Counted from the first letter of the stretch, positions 7,473 through 17,018 are shown. The stretch: DNA of 64,000 nt from Chryseobacterium oleae (GCF_900115055.1 NZ_FOVD01000001.1:1364001-1428000), one strand, 5' to 3'. Notes: generated by a model from the sequence alone, not told the origin. Translations and numbers: made by a program.

Positions 7473-8654
7473 TTATTCTTCGTTCAGAACATCCAGAATG
7501 ATCTGGCATCCCTGTCTGATTTCGTCTGATGAAATCGTAAGTGGCGGAGAGATTCTCATATACTCATTTCTATAGAGCTGCCAGAAGACAATAAGACCCT
7601 TTTCCATGCATTTTTTAGCAACGGCAAGGGTGTATTCAGGGGTTCCCAGATTAACGGCCAGCATCAGCCCCATTCCATTAATATTTTTAATCTTTGGATG
7701 GACCAGAAGTTCTCTGAACAATTTTTCTTTTTCAGTCGTTACTTCCATCAGTCCGCTTTCCAGAACTTCTTTCAAAGTAGCATGGCTGGCTGCTGCAATC
7801 AATGGGTTTCCTCCAAACGTTGTAATATGTCCTAATTTAGGCGAATGTGACAGGGTTTCCATAATTTCTTTCGAACTCATAAAAGCACCCACTGGCACTC
7901 CGCCTCCCATTCCTTTTCCCATAACGAGAATATCCGGAACAATTCCGAAATGCTCGAAAGAGAATAATTTTCCGGTTCTACCGAATCCGGGTTGAATTTC
8001 ATCAAGGATAAGAAGGGCACCTACTTCTTCACATCTTTTTTTAAGCTTCATCAGATAATCTCCTTCCGGAACTAAAAATCCCGCTGCTCCCTGAATGGTT
8101 TCCAGAATCACACACGCTGTTTTCTCTGTAATCTGATCAAGGTCATTTTCATTATTGAATTCAATAAAGCTGACCATTGGCAATAATGGGCGGAATTCTC
8201 TTTTATGGGTTTCATTTCCTGATACACTCAAAGCTCCGTGTGTATTTCCGTGGTATGAGTTTTTAAAGGAAACGATTTCTTCTCTTCCTGTATACCGTTT
8301 GGCCAGTTTCAGACTTCCGTCAATAGCTTCTGCTCCACTATTCACCAGATAAGTGATTTCCAAAGGATCGGGCGTAGATTCTGCCAAGAGTTTACACAAT
8401 GCGATCGGTTTTTCCTGTGCATATTCTCCGTACACCATGACGTGCAGATATTTGTCTGCCTGTTCTTTGATAGCTTGCACTACTTTAGGATGTGAGTGTC
8501 CCAAAGTATTCGCAGAAACGCCGGCTACAAAGTCCAGATATCTTTTTCCATCTGTTCCGTAGATATAGCTTCCTTCTGCTTTTTCAACTTCAAAACCTGC
8601 TGCAAATTTTGTAGTCTGTGCCTGATATATAAAAAAGTCCTTGTGCATCTCCAT
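7473..8654 (-). CDS. Class III aminotransferase, acetylornithine/succinyldiaminopimelate type
   Basis: This is a 393-residue PLP enzyme of the ArgD-like group. Visible are GVSANTLGHSHPKV, the SGAEAIDGSLKLAKRYTGR segment with the phosphate-binding GAEA, NSYHGNTHGALS, LILDEIQPGFGRTGKLF with the PLP-ring aspartate, and LVMGKGMGGGVP with the Schiff-base lysine. The start at 8654 (MEMHKDFFIYQAQ) is chosen because a TAGCTTTG box at 8672-8679 lies between it and the longer open frame. The exact substrate cannot be told from sequence; no arginine gene adjoins it. Confidence 0.88.
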   Translation of the reverse strand: MEMHKDFFIYQAQTTKFAAGFEVEKAEGSYIYGTDGKRYLDFVAGVSANTLGHSHPKVVQAIKEQADKYLHVMVYGEYAQEKPIALCKLLAESTPDPLEITYLVNSGAEAIDGSLKLAKRYTGREEIVSFKNSYHGNTHGALSVSGNETHKREFRPLLPMVSFIEFNNENDLDQITEKTACVILETIQGAAGFLVPEGDYLMKLKKRCEEVGALLILDEIQPGFGRTGKLFSFEHFGIVPDILVMGKGMGGGVPVGAFMSSKEIMETLSHSPKLGHITTFGGNPLIAAASHATLKEVLESGLMEVTTEKEKLFRELLVHPKIKNINGMGLMLAVNLGTPEYTLAVAKKCMEKGLIVFWQLYRNEYMRISPPLTISSDEIRQGCQIILDVLNEE

Positions 8655-8671
8655 TGTCGCGAAATTTTCAG

Positions 8672-8679
8672 CAAAGCTA
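8672..8679 (-). promoter_or_regulatory. -7 box TAGCTTTG of the class III aminotransferase gene
   Basis: TAGCTTTG on the minus strand ends 17 bases before the ATG at 8654. It predicts a leader of about 12 bases and argues against a start further upstream. Confidence 0.5.
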
Positions 8680-8784
8680 AAAAAGATTCGGCACATGTAG
8701 AAATTATCTGCAGGGAATAAAAAAAATCACCCCTGATGATCTCAAGGGCAATTCAATATAAATAATAAAAAGTAGAAGGTTGAT

Positions 8785-9561
8785 TTAAAGTACTTTTTCC
8801 ACCGTAACAAAACTGTTGTTAATGACGTTATAGGCGGTTGTACCTCCAAGTTCAGAAATCGCTTCCAGAGTGATGTACTGCCCCTGAACGATGTACACTG
8901 AGAAATCTAAGCTGATTTTCCGAATTGTCCCATCGAAATTCACTGTGTTTTCCAAAAGCTGAAATCTCTTGGCATCGTTGACATATAAACTTGCTCCTAA
9001 TCTGCTGCTGAATGCGCCTGCTGCTCCTGTAAAATTCAGGTTTACATTCACTCTGTACAATCCGCTCTGGCGTATATAAAGCCTGTTCAGATCTGCGCCT
9101 GTTGTGGCCGTATTGGTTTTAAGTTTTAACGGATCTGCTAAAAAATTAGGTTTATCAATCAAAGAACTGATGGGAAGCATCACGGAACCTGAACTGGTAT
9201 TGACTGGATTTATTGCAAATCTGGAAACATTATCAGATTCTATTTCAAAAGCTTTACTCCAAACGAGCCCGTCAAATACCATGACCTCGCCTGTACTTTT
9301 TACAAACAGAAGCATTCCACGCAAAGCTTCTATTCTCGTTGCAGGTGCGTTTATACCTGTGTTAGGCAGATCTGTAGGGGTTTCGACAGCCGGTAATCCA
9401 AAACCTTTGACCCCTGTCGTTTCACTTGTATTCGTGATATACATCATCACCTGATCATTACCATTCGCATTGGAATCAGGATTGGGTATATTGGTGAAAT
9501 TGACCTGTGCGCTGTACATCGTTAATGAAAACATGAACAGGCAGAATATATATTTTTTCAT
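8785..9561 (-). CDS. Secreted protein with C-terminal jelly-roll-like domain (third gene of operon)
   Basis: I do not recognise a named family. The 258-residue product has a signal peptide (MKKYIFCLFMFSLTMYSAQ) and a segment GMLLFVKSTGEVMVFDGLVW at about 86-105, which resembles the short N-terminal module that many flavobacterial exported proteins carry. The C-terminal half (about 120-258) has alternating hydrophobic strands with SGLYRVNVNLNFTG and YITLEAISELGG, in the style of C1q/TNF-like jelly rolls. It ends without a type IX sorting domain. It is the last of three tightly packed genes for similarly built exported proteins. Confidence 0.7.
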   Translation of the reverse strand: MKKYIFCLFMFSLTMYSAQVNFTNIPNPDSNANGNDQVMMYITNTSETTGVKGFGLPAVETPTDLPNTGINAPATRIEALRGMLLFVKSTGEVMVFDGLVWSKAFEIESDNVSRFAINPVNTSSGSVMLPISSLIDKPNFLADPLKLKTNTATTGADLNRLYIRQSGLYRVNVNLNFTGAAGAFSSRLGASLYVNDAKRFQLLENTVNFDGTIRKISLDFSVYIVQGQYITLEAISELGGTTAYNVINNSFVTVEKVL

Positions 9562-9563
9562 GG

Positions 9564-10391
9564 TTAGTATGCTTTAATTAAACGTGCTCCGATATATGAG
9601 TTTATAGAATTGCTGTCCGTCCCGTAAGCAGATAGAGATCCTCCTGAACCTCCAACAGTTGTTATGGTAGGAACAACTCTCAGTTCAGCACCGGCAGGTA
9701 AGGATACGGTCTGTGCAAAACTGGATGTTTTACTTCCCTGGGTATCGATGATAAATACCAGAGAGTAGTTTGTTTTGGTAACGATGGTTTCCCAGTCTGA
9801 AGCCGGCGTATATTTTACCTGTAGTGTCAATTTAAATTCGGTAACTCCCAATTGAGCACCCACACTGCCTCCTGTGAAACCAAGAGCTGCGGCTATATCG
9901 TACATTCCGTTTTGTTTCACCGTCACTGAGCTTGCATTTTTCAGAAGCAGATTATCTACAAGCACCTGGCTTTTATTGTCCGGGGCAAGATAAACCGGAG
10001 CCCCCAGAGAAAGACATATTCCAAGACCGAAAGCTAAACATGGAATGGTAATTCCTGAAGAAATACCCAATCTTGAACCTTTAGGCTGAAAAATTCCCTG
10101 TATTTGTCTTGCAGGATTCCAGGCAAAACCGTCATACTTGTAATATTGGTCATCAGCTTTATTGTAGATAAGACCACCTACAAGATTGGGATAATCGCTA
10201 AAGAGATCTGATGATGCAGCGTCATATTTGGGAAAAGCAGTATAGGTCGTGGAATATGGAAGTATGACTCCTTTTGTTCCATCCTTTACTTTTACTATAT
10301 TCTGATTGCTGACTATATTGTCGCCAATCACTACCTGTGCGTTTATGCTATATTGAAATAAAAGCACTACAATTAATAGGATCTTTTTCAT
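9564..10391 (-). CDS. Secreted protein, jelly-roll-like (second gene of operon)
   Basis: The 275-residue product has a signal peptide (MKKILLIVVLLFQYSINAQVVIG), then GTKGVILPYST and GGLIYNKADDQYYKYDGFAW, the same kind of N-terminal module as its neighbours. The C-terminal half contains NGMYDIAAALGFTGG and LPAGAELRVVPTI, consistent with a beta-rich binding domain. It lies 2 bases upstream of the third gene and 1 base downstream of the first, so translation is probably coupled. The function is unknown; a cell-surface or extracellular role is inferred from the signal peptide. Confidence 0.7.
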   Translation of the reverse strand: MKKILLIVVLLFQYSINAQVVIGDNIVSNQNIVKVKDGTKGVILPYSTTYTAFPKYDAASSDLFSDYPNLVGGLIYNKADDQYYKYDGFAWNPARQIQGIFQPKGSRLGISSGITIPCLAFGLGICLSLGAPVYLAPDNKSQVLVDNLLLKNASSVTVKQNGMYDIAAALGFTGGSVGAQLGVTEFKLTLQVKYTPASDWETIVTKTNYSLVFIIDTQGSKTSSFAQTVSLPAGAELRVVPTITTVGGSGGSLSAYGTDSNSINSYIGARLIKAY

Positions 10392-10392
10392 C

Positions 10393-11316
10393 TTATTGCA
10401 TATTTATTTTTTCGACAATAATTTCTGACACTGCATTACCTGTGGTATTCATTGAAAAAGACAATACATTCCCTCCAATAATACCAGTACAAACACCTGT
10501 TCCAATGTTCTGGTTACCATAAAACCTGAGACGTAAATTATCCCCAGCTTCAAAACTTCCTATATACGTAAGAACCAATGACTGTCCTACATCAATAGAT
10601 CCGGGTGATAAACTTCCTAAAGACAGTGCACCGCTTGTAGAGCTTGTCGAATTGTTTGTAATAGGCCTCCAGGTAGCGGGAGCGGCCGCTGTACTTGTTT
10701 CCAGATCAACCTTTGAGTATAGATTAATGGTTACCCCTACGCAGAGAGCAGGTGTCTTCACATCAATGGCACCACTTTTAAAGGAGATTTTATACAATCC
10801 TTTTGTTTTGATATTAATGACGTTACTGGTAGCAGCGGCAAGCGAGACATCTGCTGTAATATCATTATAACTTGGGCTCACACTTGTAAAAGGAACATCC
10901 ACTGCTCCTCCGGCCTGTGGACAAAGCCGGTTGACGCCTCCGCATCCCAATCCGCAGGTTCCGCAATCTGCAGTGATGGCAGCACTTCTTATAAAACGTG
11001 CCATTTTGTTGTTCTTCAAGGTCGTCACAATGGGATCTGAAATTTTCCAGGTTGTACCATCATTTTGTACAATACTTCCGGTTTCTCTGTTGAAGATAAT
11101 GGAACTTTGGGTACCGTTTCCTGTGGTACCGATAGCAGAGGTTGGCAGAACTGCTGCTGTGTTGGACCTGGGCATCCGCGCTGCATTGTTGTCTTGTTTT
11201 ACATGCAGAAGTGTTCTTTCGTCAGGTTGAAAACCGGGTGCTTTTGCAATCCCAACCTGTGCGTTAATCCCTATAAAGCAAAGCATAGGGACCAAGAGGA
11301 AATAGTTGATTTTCAT
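10393..11316 (-). CDS. Secreted protein with Cys-rich insert, jelly-roll-like (first gene of operon)
   Basis: The 307-residue product has a signal peptide (MKINYFLLVPMLCFIGINAQ), an N-terminal module with ERTLLHVKQDNNAARMPRSN and SSIIFNRETGSIVQNDGTTW, and then a cysteine cluster CGTCGLGCGGVNRLC at about 117-131 that its two operon partners lack. The remaining C-terminal part is beta-rich and includes KGLYKISFKSG and GDNLRLRFYGNQN. The cysteines may form disulfides in the periplasm or outside the cell. No type IX or lipoprotein signal is seen. It leads a three-gene operon preceded by a 272-base gap. Confidence 0.7.
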   Translation of the reverse strand: MKINYFLLVPMLCFIGINAQVGIAKAPGFQPDERTLLHVKQDNNAARMPRSNTAAVLPTSAIGTTGNGTQSSIIFNRETGSIVQNDGTTWKISDPIVTTLKNNKMARFIRSAAITADCGTCGLGCGGVNRLCPQAGGAVDVPFTSVSPSYNDITADVSLAAATSNVINIKTKGLYKISFKSGAIDVKTPALCVGVTINLYSKVDLETSTAAAPATWRPITNNSTSSTSGALSLGSLSPGSIDVGQSLVLTYIGSFEAGDNLRLRFYGNQNIGTGVCTGIIGGNVLSFSMNTTGNAVSEIIVEKINMQ

Positions 11317-11532
11317 TTTTAAATTTTTTTATCATTCTAGGTGTATTAAATTTATAAAATATTAGTATTCAAAGAACAACCTTAGTAAAAAATTAATGTT
11401 AATAATACAAACAATGATTAAAAACCTAGATTTTAAAGGGAATTTCGACAGTGGTCTCTATGCTTACTTTTGGAATAAAAGTCTATAGTTTTACTAGATT
11501 TTGAAAATAATTCCACTTTTTGCGTAAAAAAT

Positions 11533-11563
11533 AATCACCATTTTTTATTCAAAAATGGTGATT
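11533..11563 (-). terminator. Terminator of the fur-ostA-like operon
   Basis: AATCACCATTTTT and AAAAATGGTGATT pair perfectly over 13 bp with a 5-base loop, 26 bases beyond the ostA-like stop codon. It may also shield the operon from the upstream side. Confidence 0.85.
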
Positions 11564-11588
11564 TATTGTTTTTCGTTGAAATAGTTTC

Positions 11589-13322
11589 TTATTTACGTAC
11601 GCGTTTTGGCTTTTTGGCTTCTTCTTTGGCTCTCTCTTTATCTACAGCCTCCTGAGCTTTATTAAACAGCTCATTATCAGAAGTATATTTAATTTCCTCA
11701 TAATTGGGACTGTCTACCAGGATGTCCTGCCATTTTCTGATCCGGTCTTTGGTATTCCAGTTGAAGTCGGAGAACTTTCTTTTGTCCGGTTCTATCATAC
11801 TCATGGGATAGGTATCAGAATTGGCTCCTATGCTACACGATATAATCTGCAGTCCGGTTTCTTCAAATAAAGCTCCGATAATCCCGCAGGTAGAAAGGGT
11901 AATTCCTATTCTTTGCGGCTGTTTGGTTTCCTGATCCACATCGTCTACATAAGCGATAGATTGGGCATTCCCAACTACCCTCGCTTCTTTGATCTCGTTA
12001 TTCTGATAATAAACGGTCATGAATTTTCCTTTCACCTGATTGAATTCATCTTTAAGGTTCAATGAATCCACTTTACTGATGGCAAAGGCATTTCCGATTA
12101 CTTTCAGTGAATCTATATTTTCAGTTTTTGTATTGAAATAGGCTTCTACTTTGTCTCCGGTTACCTGCTTTTCACCGCTCCAGAGAATTGGATTGGTGTA
12201 CATATGCATGATCCCGTCTGTTTCATTGAAAGCGATGGAATCTGCTCTTCCCTGCGCATTGGATTTGTAGATACGTCCTTTTTTGTAGGCTCTTAAAAAG
12301 CTTTTCTTAATGGTAATATCCGCTGAATCCGGTCGTTGGTAAGAAAGAATTTTTTCAGCTGCAAAATAAATAGAATCTTTTTCCATGATCTTAACAGCAT
12401 AAGGACTTTTGGTCATCATGGCTGAATCTTTTTTTTGGAAAACTTCTCCATATCCTCCTTTGATGTATCTTCTTTCTTTGGGATCATCCAGCGTAACATT
12501 TCCGGTTGCTTTCCCGAAACCTGTGATATTGTTAAAATACATATCATCACCAGTCAGGATCTTGTCGTTATAAAAGATCTTGGAGTTTTTGTTAAGGAAA
12601 GCTTCCTTAGTCTCCATTCTATAGGTTCCTCTTTCGGTGTAGATTCTGTTTTTAGGATTCGCGCGGTTGGTGATCGTAGTCGGCCCAAAGAACTCAGCTA
12701 CTTTTGTATTCTGGTTCTGTTTGATATTGGGACCTTCAATGATATAATCAGGACTGTCTATTTTTACATTCCCAACAAAATCGATCATTTTGGTATCGAG
12801 GAAATAGGTTGCTGATTTCGTGTACATCACATTTTGTGCGTCACTGATTGTCCCTCCTGTATTGAAATAAGCTTGATTGGCAAGTTTGTCGTAATAAAGG
12901 ATATCTGTTTTAATCGTCTGTTTAGGATCGGTAAGAACAACATCTTTTCTGGCGACCCCTTTCTGGGTAGCTCCGTTGTATTCCATTTCATGGGCCGTAA
13001 TTACGGAACCGTCTGCATTCTGTAACTTAGCATTACCAATGGCTTTTACAATACTCTGATCGTTATAAAGAATAACCTCATCTGCAAAAAGAATAGATCC
13101 CTGATGCTCTATCTGAACATGACCTACCAAATATTGGTTTCCTTCGTACTTGGTGTCTTTATTAAATTCATCGGAGTGGATGATTTTCACCTTATCTTCA
13201 GGGCGTACTACCGGAGAAGCTTTCCCTTTATTTTGAACATAAGGATCCACCTGCGTCGTTTTATTGTCCTGTGCGGAACTGAACGCAGAAATAAAAATTA
13301 ACAGAAAAAGGATTATTCTCAT
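11589..13322 (-). CDS. OstA-like LPS-transport-related protein
   Basis: The 577-residue exported protein starts with a signal peptide (MRIILFLLIFISAFSSAQ) and consists of repeated OstA/LptA-type beta strands, such as LVGHVQIEHQGSILFADEVI, AIGNAKLQNADGSVITAHE and RYIKGGYGEV. The domain is shared with LptA and the N-terminus of LptD, which bridge lipopolysaccharide across the periplasm. The Bacteroidota version is longer than LptA and lacks the LptD barrel. The lysine/arginine-rich tail (KERAKEEAKKPKRVRK) is notable. It lies just downstream of the fur-family gene with a 3-base gap to that frame's stop, so the two form an operon. Confidence 0.85.
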   Translation of the reverse strand: MRIILFLLIFISAFSSAQDNKTTQVDPYVQNKGKASPVVRPEDKVKIIHSDEFNKDTKYEGNQYLVGHVQIEHQGSILFADEVILYNDQSIVKAIGNAKLQNADGSVITAHEMEYNGATQKGVARKDVVLTDPKQTIKTDILYYDKLANQAYFNTGGTISDAQNVMYTKSATYFLDTKMIDFVGNVKIDSPDYIIEGPNIKQNQNTKVAEFFGPTTITNRANPKNRIYTERGTYRMETKEAFLNKNSKIFYNDKILTGDDMYFNNITGFGKATGNVTLDDPKERRYIKGGYGEVFQKKDSAMMTKSPYAVKIMEKDSIYFAAEKILSYQRPDSADITIKKSFLRAYKKGRIYKSNAQGRADSIAFNETDGIMHMYTNPILWSGEKQVTGDKVEAYFNTKTENIDSLKVIGNAFAISKVDSLNLKDEFNQVKGKFMTVYYQNNEIKEARVVGNAQSIAYVDDVDQETKQPQRIGITLSTCGIIGALFEETGLQIISCSIGANSDTYPMSMIEPDKRKFSDFNWNTKDRIRKWQDILVDSPNYEEIKYTSDNELFNKAQEAVDKERAKEEAKKPKRVRK

Positions 13323-13325
13323 TGA

Positions 13326-13799
13326 TTAATCATTCTTAGTACCATAGAAATACAGCGAATGCGAATCAATATTTACGCCAAATGCTTCTTCAATTGCTTC
13401 TTTTATTCCCTGGATTCTCGGATCGCAGAATTCGATGATTTCTTCAATTTCTTTATCAGAGCCTTTTTTGTAGATCACCAAATGGTCATGCTGCTTGTCA
13501 AAATAAGACTTCTCATAAGATGAAGAGGTCAATGTTTTTTCTCCAAACTGATGCTTACGGATCAATCCCGCATCAAGGAAAATTTCAATAGTGTTGTAAA
13601 TAGTAGCTTTTGAAACATGATATTTCTTCTGCATCATAAGGAGATACAGATCATCCACATTGAAGTGATGATCCATATTATAAATCTCTTCTAATATCGT
13701 ATATCGTTCAGGTGTGTTTCTGAAACCCTTTTCTAGCAGGTAATTTCTTAAAACATCCTTGATCAAGGCAATATTTTTTTCTTTTTGTATTGTATCCAT
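13326..13799 (-). CDS. Fur-family transcriptional regulator
   Basis: The 157-residue product starts at the ATG at 13799 (MDTIQKEKNIAL). It has the Fur winged helix (RNTPERYTILEEIY, HFNVDDLYLLM, SKATIYNTIEIFLDAGLI) and a C-terminal dimerisation domain with DHLVIYKKGSDKEIEEIIEFCDPRI. The usual Fur/Zur cysteine pairs are missing and only one Cys remains in this region, so the structural zinc site is absent or altered. It could act as Fur, Zur or PerR; sequence alone does not decide. It leads the ostA-like operon. Confidence 0.87.
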   Translation of the reverse strand: MDTIQKEKNIALIKDVLRNYLLEKGFRNTPERYTILEEIYNMDHHFNVDDLYLLMMQKKYHVSKATIYNTIEIFLDAGLIRKHQFGEKTLTSSSYEKSYFDKQHDHLVIYKKGSDKEIEEIIEFCDPRIQGIKEAIEEAFGVNIDSHSLYFYGTKND

Positions 13800-13814
13800 C
13801 AAAAAAATTATCTA

Positions 13815-13822
13815 CAAATTTA
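13815..13822 (-). promoter_or_regulatory. -7 box TAAATTTG of the fur-family gene
   Basis: The minus strand reads TAAATTTG 15 bases before the ATG at 13799, giving a predicted leader of about 10 bases. Confidence 0.45.
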
Positions 13823-13866
13823 TTGATTTTTATTTAAATAGACCTCATGGTTTGCTGCCCGAACTT

Positions 13867-15861
13867 TTAAGAGTTGTGACGGATGAAGCCAGACTGCTCA
13901 ATCTTGTTGTCATAAATCGTAAGTTCTGTGATAGGCGCAGACTCCACTTCCACGTTGTGTGAGGATACTCCCCAGGCCTTGAAATCATCGCTTCCGATGT
14001 ACTTCACAAAGTTGTAGATATTGAGTACAATCTTCTGTTTAACCGTTAAAAGTATATCGTTAATATACGTATTATCTATAATCACATATTTCAGATCCGG
14101 CGGGATATTATGGGCCCTCAGAGACGGATGGCTGCTTCTTGAAGGAATGGTTCCATCGGCCATAAGATCTTTCAATACCATATTAAAATAGTCATTAATT
14201 CTTCTGTCTACTTTAAATCCTAAAAGGAAATTGACTTTGTATACAGTTCCCGGAAGAATTTCGTCTACGGTATATTTAAACGTATATGGATCTTCCTGAT
14301 TGACAATACTTAATATAAAATAATGATCTGCTCTTTTCGGCTGTTTTTTGATGATGGAATAGATGATTTTAGATTCTACCTCATCATTTCTTTTGGCTCT
14401 GCTCAGGTAGGCAAGGTTGGTTGCATATTTTGGAATGCTTTCATCCAACTTCATATCTTTTATAATAGATACGTATTTCTCTATTTTTACAAACTGTATA
14501 AATGTTGTTTTTATCAGTCGTCCGTTGTACCATGCATACATAGAGATACCAATAGAACCTGCTAAAACTACAGTAATCCATCCACCTTCCATGAATTTGA
14601 TTATATTGGCACTGAAAAATCCTAGTTCAATCGCCATATAAACTAAAGCGAAAAATAAGATTAGTACTTTGCTTACTCTGTGTTTTAATAGCCAGAAAAC
14701 CAGCAGGATCGTTGTCATCAGCATCGTTACTGTAATGGACAATCCATAGGCGGCTTCCATTTTCCCAGATTCTCTGAAATGAAGTACGACAATAATACAT
14801 AAGATCAAAAGTCCCCAATTGATTCTCGGAATATACATTTGTCCTTTAACTCCGGAAGGGTAATCAATTTTCTGATTAGGCCATAAGTTAAGTGACATCG
14901 CTTCAGAAAAGATGGTAAAAGAACCTGTAATTAAGGCCTGGCTTGCAATAATAGCTGCTGCAGTCGCCATAATTACACCCGGTACAATCATCCATTCTTC
15001 CATGATTCCAAAGAATGGGTTCACCACAGAAAATCCTGGTTTAGCATGATTGGTTAAAAGCCACGCTCCCTGTCCAAGATAGTTTAAGATAAGCATCACT
15101 TTAACAAATCCCCAGCTTACTCTGATATTTTTGGCACCGCAGTGACCTAAATCTGAATAAAGAGCCTCAGCTCCTGTTGTACAAAGGAAAACAGCACCAA
15201 GAATAACAATGGCACTTGGAGAATTCACAATAAGCTTGTACGCATAATAAGGATTGAAAGATCTCAGAATTTCGAAGTTTTCGCTTAAATGCATTACTCC
15301 CAGACCACCTAAAACCAGGAACCAAACTACCATGACAGGACCAAAAAACTTCCCGATAAAGCTGGTTCCAAACTGCTGCACCACAAATATTACAATCAGA
15401 ATTCCGATTGTAATAGGAACAACAGGTGTATGAGGATTATATATTTCAAGACCTTCAATAGCTGACATTACTGTAAGCGAGGGCGTGATGACTCCATCTG
15501 CAACCAGTGCTGCGGCCCCTACGATAGCAATAAGATACAGCCATCCTTTTTTAAGGTTTTTAACCAATGAGAATAAAGCCAAAATACCTCCTTCTCCTTT
15601 GTTGTCTGCTCTTAGAGCAATGATTACGTATTTTATCGTAGTCTGAAGAGTAAGGGTCCAGATAATACAGGAAAGAGCTCCTTCTATGTATTCGTTGAAA
15701 GGCATATTACTACCGCCATCTCTTGCATTCACAATCGCTTTCATTACGTAAAGCGGTGATGTCCCGATATCTCCGAAAACAATTCCGAGAGAGACTAAAA
15801 CTCCCATAAAGGAAAGTTTTTTTATGTCAAAATGATAACCATCTTCTGTAACGTCTGCCAT
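13867..15861 (-). CDS. kup: KUP/HAK/KT-family potassium transporter
   Basis: This 664-residue protein takes up potassium with protons. It has about twelve membrane helices in the first 430 residues and the family's marks GIVFGDIGTSPLYVMK at about residue 24, NKGEGGILALFSLV, ADGVITPSLTVMSAIEGLE and TTGAEALYSDLGHCG, followed by a cytoplasmic C-terminal domain. The length is normal. A TAAATTTG box lies 24 bases upstream of the ATG. It stands alone between the fur-family gene and pdhB. Confidence 0.96.
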   Translation of the reverse strand: MADVTEDGYHFDIKKLSFMGVLVSLGIVFGDIGTSPLYVMKAIVNARDGGSNMPFNEYIEGALSCIIWTLTLQTTIKYVIIALRADNKGEGGILALFSLVKNLKKGWLYLIAIVGAAALVADGVITPSLTVMSAIEGLEIYNPHTPVVPITIGILIVIFVVQQFGTSFIGKFFGPVMVVWFLVLGGLGVMHLSENFEILRSFNPYYAYKLIVNSPSAIVILGAVFLCTTGAEALYSDLGHCGAKNIRVSWGFVKVMLILNYLGQGAWLLTNHAKPGFSVVNPFFGIMEEWMIVPGVIMATAAAIIASQALITGSFTIFSEAMSLNLWPNQKIDYPSGVKGQMYIPRINWGLLILCIIVVLHFRESGKMEAAYGLSITVTMLMTTILLVFWLLKHRVSKVLILFFALVYMAIELGFFSANIIKFMEGGWITVVLAGSIGISMYAWYNGRLIKTTFIQFVKIEKYVSIIKDMKLDESIPKYATNLAYLSRAKRNDEVESKIIYSIIKKQPKRADHYFILSIVNQEDPYTFKYTVDEILPGTVYKVNFLLGFKVDRRINDYFNMVLKDLMADGTIPSRSSHPSLRAHNIPPDLKYVIIDNTYINDILLTVKQKIVLNIYNFVKYIGSDDFKAWGVSSHNVEVESAPITELTIYDNKIEQSGFIRHNS

Positions 15862-15885
15862 GTCAGCTTATTTATTTTAAACGCG

Positions 15886-15893
15886 CAAATTTA
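15886..15893 (-). promoter_or_regulatory. -7 box TAAATTTG of kup
   Basis: TAAATTTG on the minus strand lies 24 bases before the start codon, consistent with a leader of about 19 bases. Confidence 0.45.
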
Positions 15894-15941
15894 TACTAAT
15901 TTTATGAGGCCAAGAACTATTCTTCATGAATAGAATAAATG

Positions 15942-15967
15942 AAAAAACTTCCTTTCGGAAGTTTTTT
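15942..15967 (-). terminator. Terminator of pdhB
   Basis: AAAAAACTTCC and GGAAGTTTTTT pair over 11 bp with a TTTC tetraloop, 11 bases past the stop codon. Confidence 0.9.
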
Positions 15968-15977
15968 TCTATAATAG

Positions 15978-16958
15978 TTATTTTACGTACATCGCTTTTT
16001 TGATTTCCTCTTTCACTTTTTCAAGCTTAGGGAACCAGTCTGCAAATAATGCAGCTGAATAAGGCGCAGGTGCATCAGGAGTAGTAATTCTCTTGATAGG
16101 TGCATCCAAGTAATCAAATGCTTTCTGCTGTACCATATAAGTAATTTCTGAAGATACTGAACCAAATGGCCATGCTTCTTCAAGGATCACCAATCTGTTT
16201 GTTTTCTTAACGGAAGCTAAAACGGTATCAAAATCCAGAGGACGAACTGTTCTAAGGTCGATCACTTCTACAGAGATTCCTTCTTTAGCCATATCTTCAG
16301 CAGCCTGGATAGCCAGCTTCATGATTTTACCGAAAGAAACCAAAGTAACGTCTGTACCTTCTCTTTTGATATCTGCTTTACCTATCGGCAGGTAATATTC
16401 TTCTTCAGGAATTTCCATTTTATCACCATACATCTGCTCAGATTCCATGAAGATCACCGGGTCATTATCCTGAATAGCTGTTTTCAATAACCCTTTCGCA
16501 TCGTAAGGGTTTGAAGGAACCACTACTTTCAATCCTGGAACGTTGGCAAACCAGTTTTCAAAAGCCTGAGAGTGTGTAGCTCCCAATTGTCCTGCCGAAG
16601 CAGTAGGCCCTCTGAAAACGATAGGACAGTTCCACTGGCCACCGCTCATCTGACGGATCTTAGCCGCATTATTAATAATCTGATCAATACCTACCAAAGA
16701 GAAATTGAACGTCATATACTCTACAATTGGTCTGTTACCATTCATCGCAGCACCTACAGCAATCCCAGTAAAACCAAGCTCAGCAATGGGTGTATCGATT
16801 ACTCTTTTAGGACCAAATTCATCCAACATTCCTTTTGAAGCTTTATACGCACCATTGTATTCTGCAACTTCCTCCCCCATTAAAAAGATGGATTCGTCTT
16901 TACGCATTTCCTCGCTCATTGCTTGTGCAATTACCTCACGAAAAGTATATTCTGCCAT
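15978..16958 (-). CDS. pdhB: Pyruvate dehydrogenase E1 component subunit beta
   Basis: This is the beta subunit of the thiamine-diphosphate-dependent E1 of pyruvate dehydrogenase. The 326-residue length is standard. Signatures are FREVIAQAMSEEM, EEVAEYNGAYKASKGM, DTPIAELGFTGIAVGAAMNG with the ThDP-activating glutamate, RGPTASAGQLGATHSQAFE, and VEVIDLRTVRPLD. The alpha subunit gene is not adjacent, so the complex is assembled from separate loci. A TATTTTTG box at 16982-16989 is a likely promoter. A branched-chain E1 beta is a less likely alternative. Confidence 0.92.
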   Translation of the reverse strand: MAEYTFREVIAQAMSEEMRKDESIFLMGEEVAEYNGAYKASKGMLDEFGPKRVIDTPIAELGFTGIAVGAAMNGNRPIVEYMTFNFSLVGIDQIINNAAKIRQMSGGQWNCPIVFRGPTASAGQLGATHSQAFENWFANVPGLKVVVPSNPYDAKGLLKTAIQDNDPVIFMESEQMYGDKMEIPEEEYYLPIGKADIKREGTDVTLVSFGKIMKLAIQAAEDMAKEGISVEVIDLRTVRPLDFDTVLASVKKTNRLVILEEAWPFGSVSSEITYMVQQKAFDYLDAPIKRITTPDAPAPYSAALFADWFPKLEKVKEEIKKAMYVK

Positions 16959-16981
16959 ATTTATTTGAAAAATTTAGACTA

Positions 16982-16989
16982 CAAAAATA
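16982..16989 (-). promoter_or_regulatory. -7 box TATTTTTG of pdhB
   Basis: TATTTTTG on the minus strand lies 23 bases upstream of the pdhB ATG, a normal leader length. Confidence 0.45.
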
Positions 16990-17018
16990 GTGTTTTTTTA
17001 TTACTAACATAACAAAAA

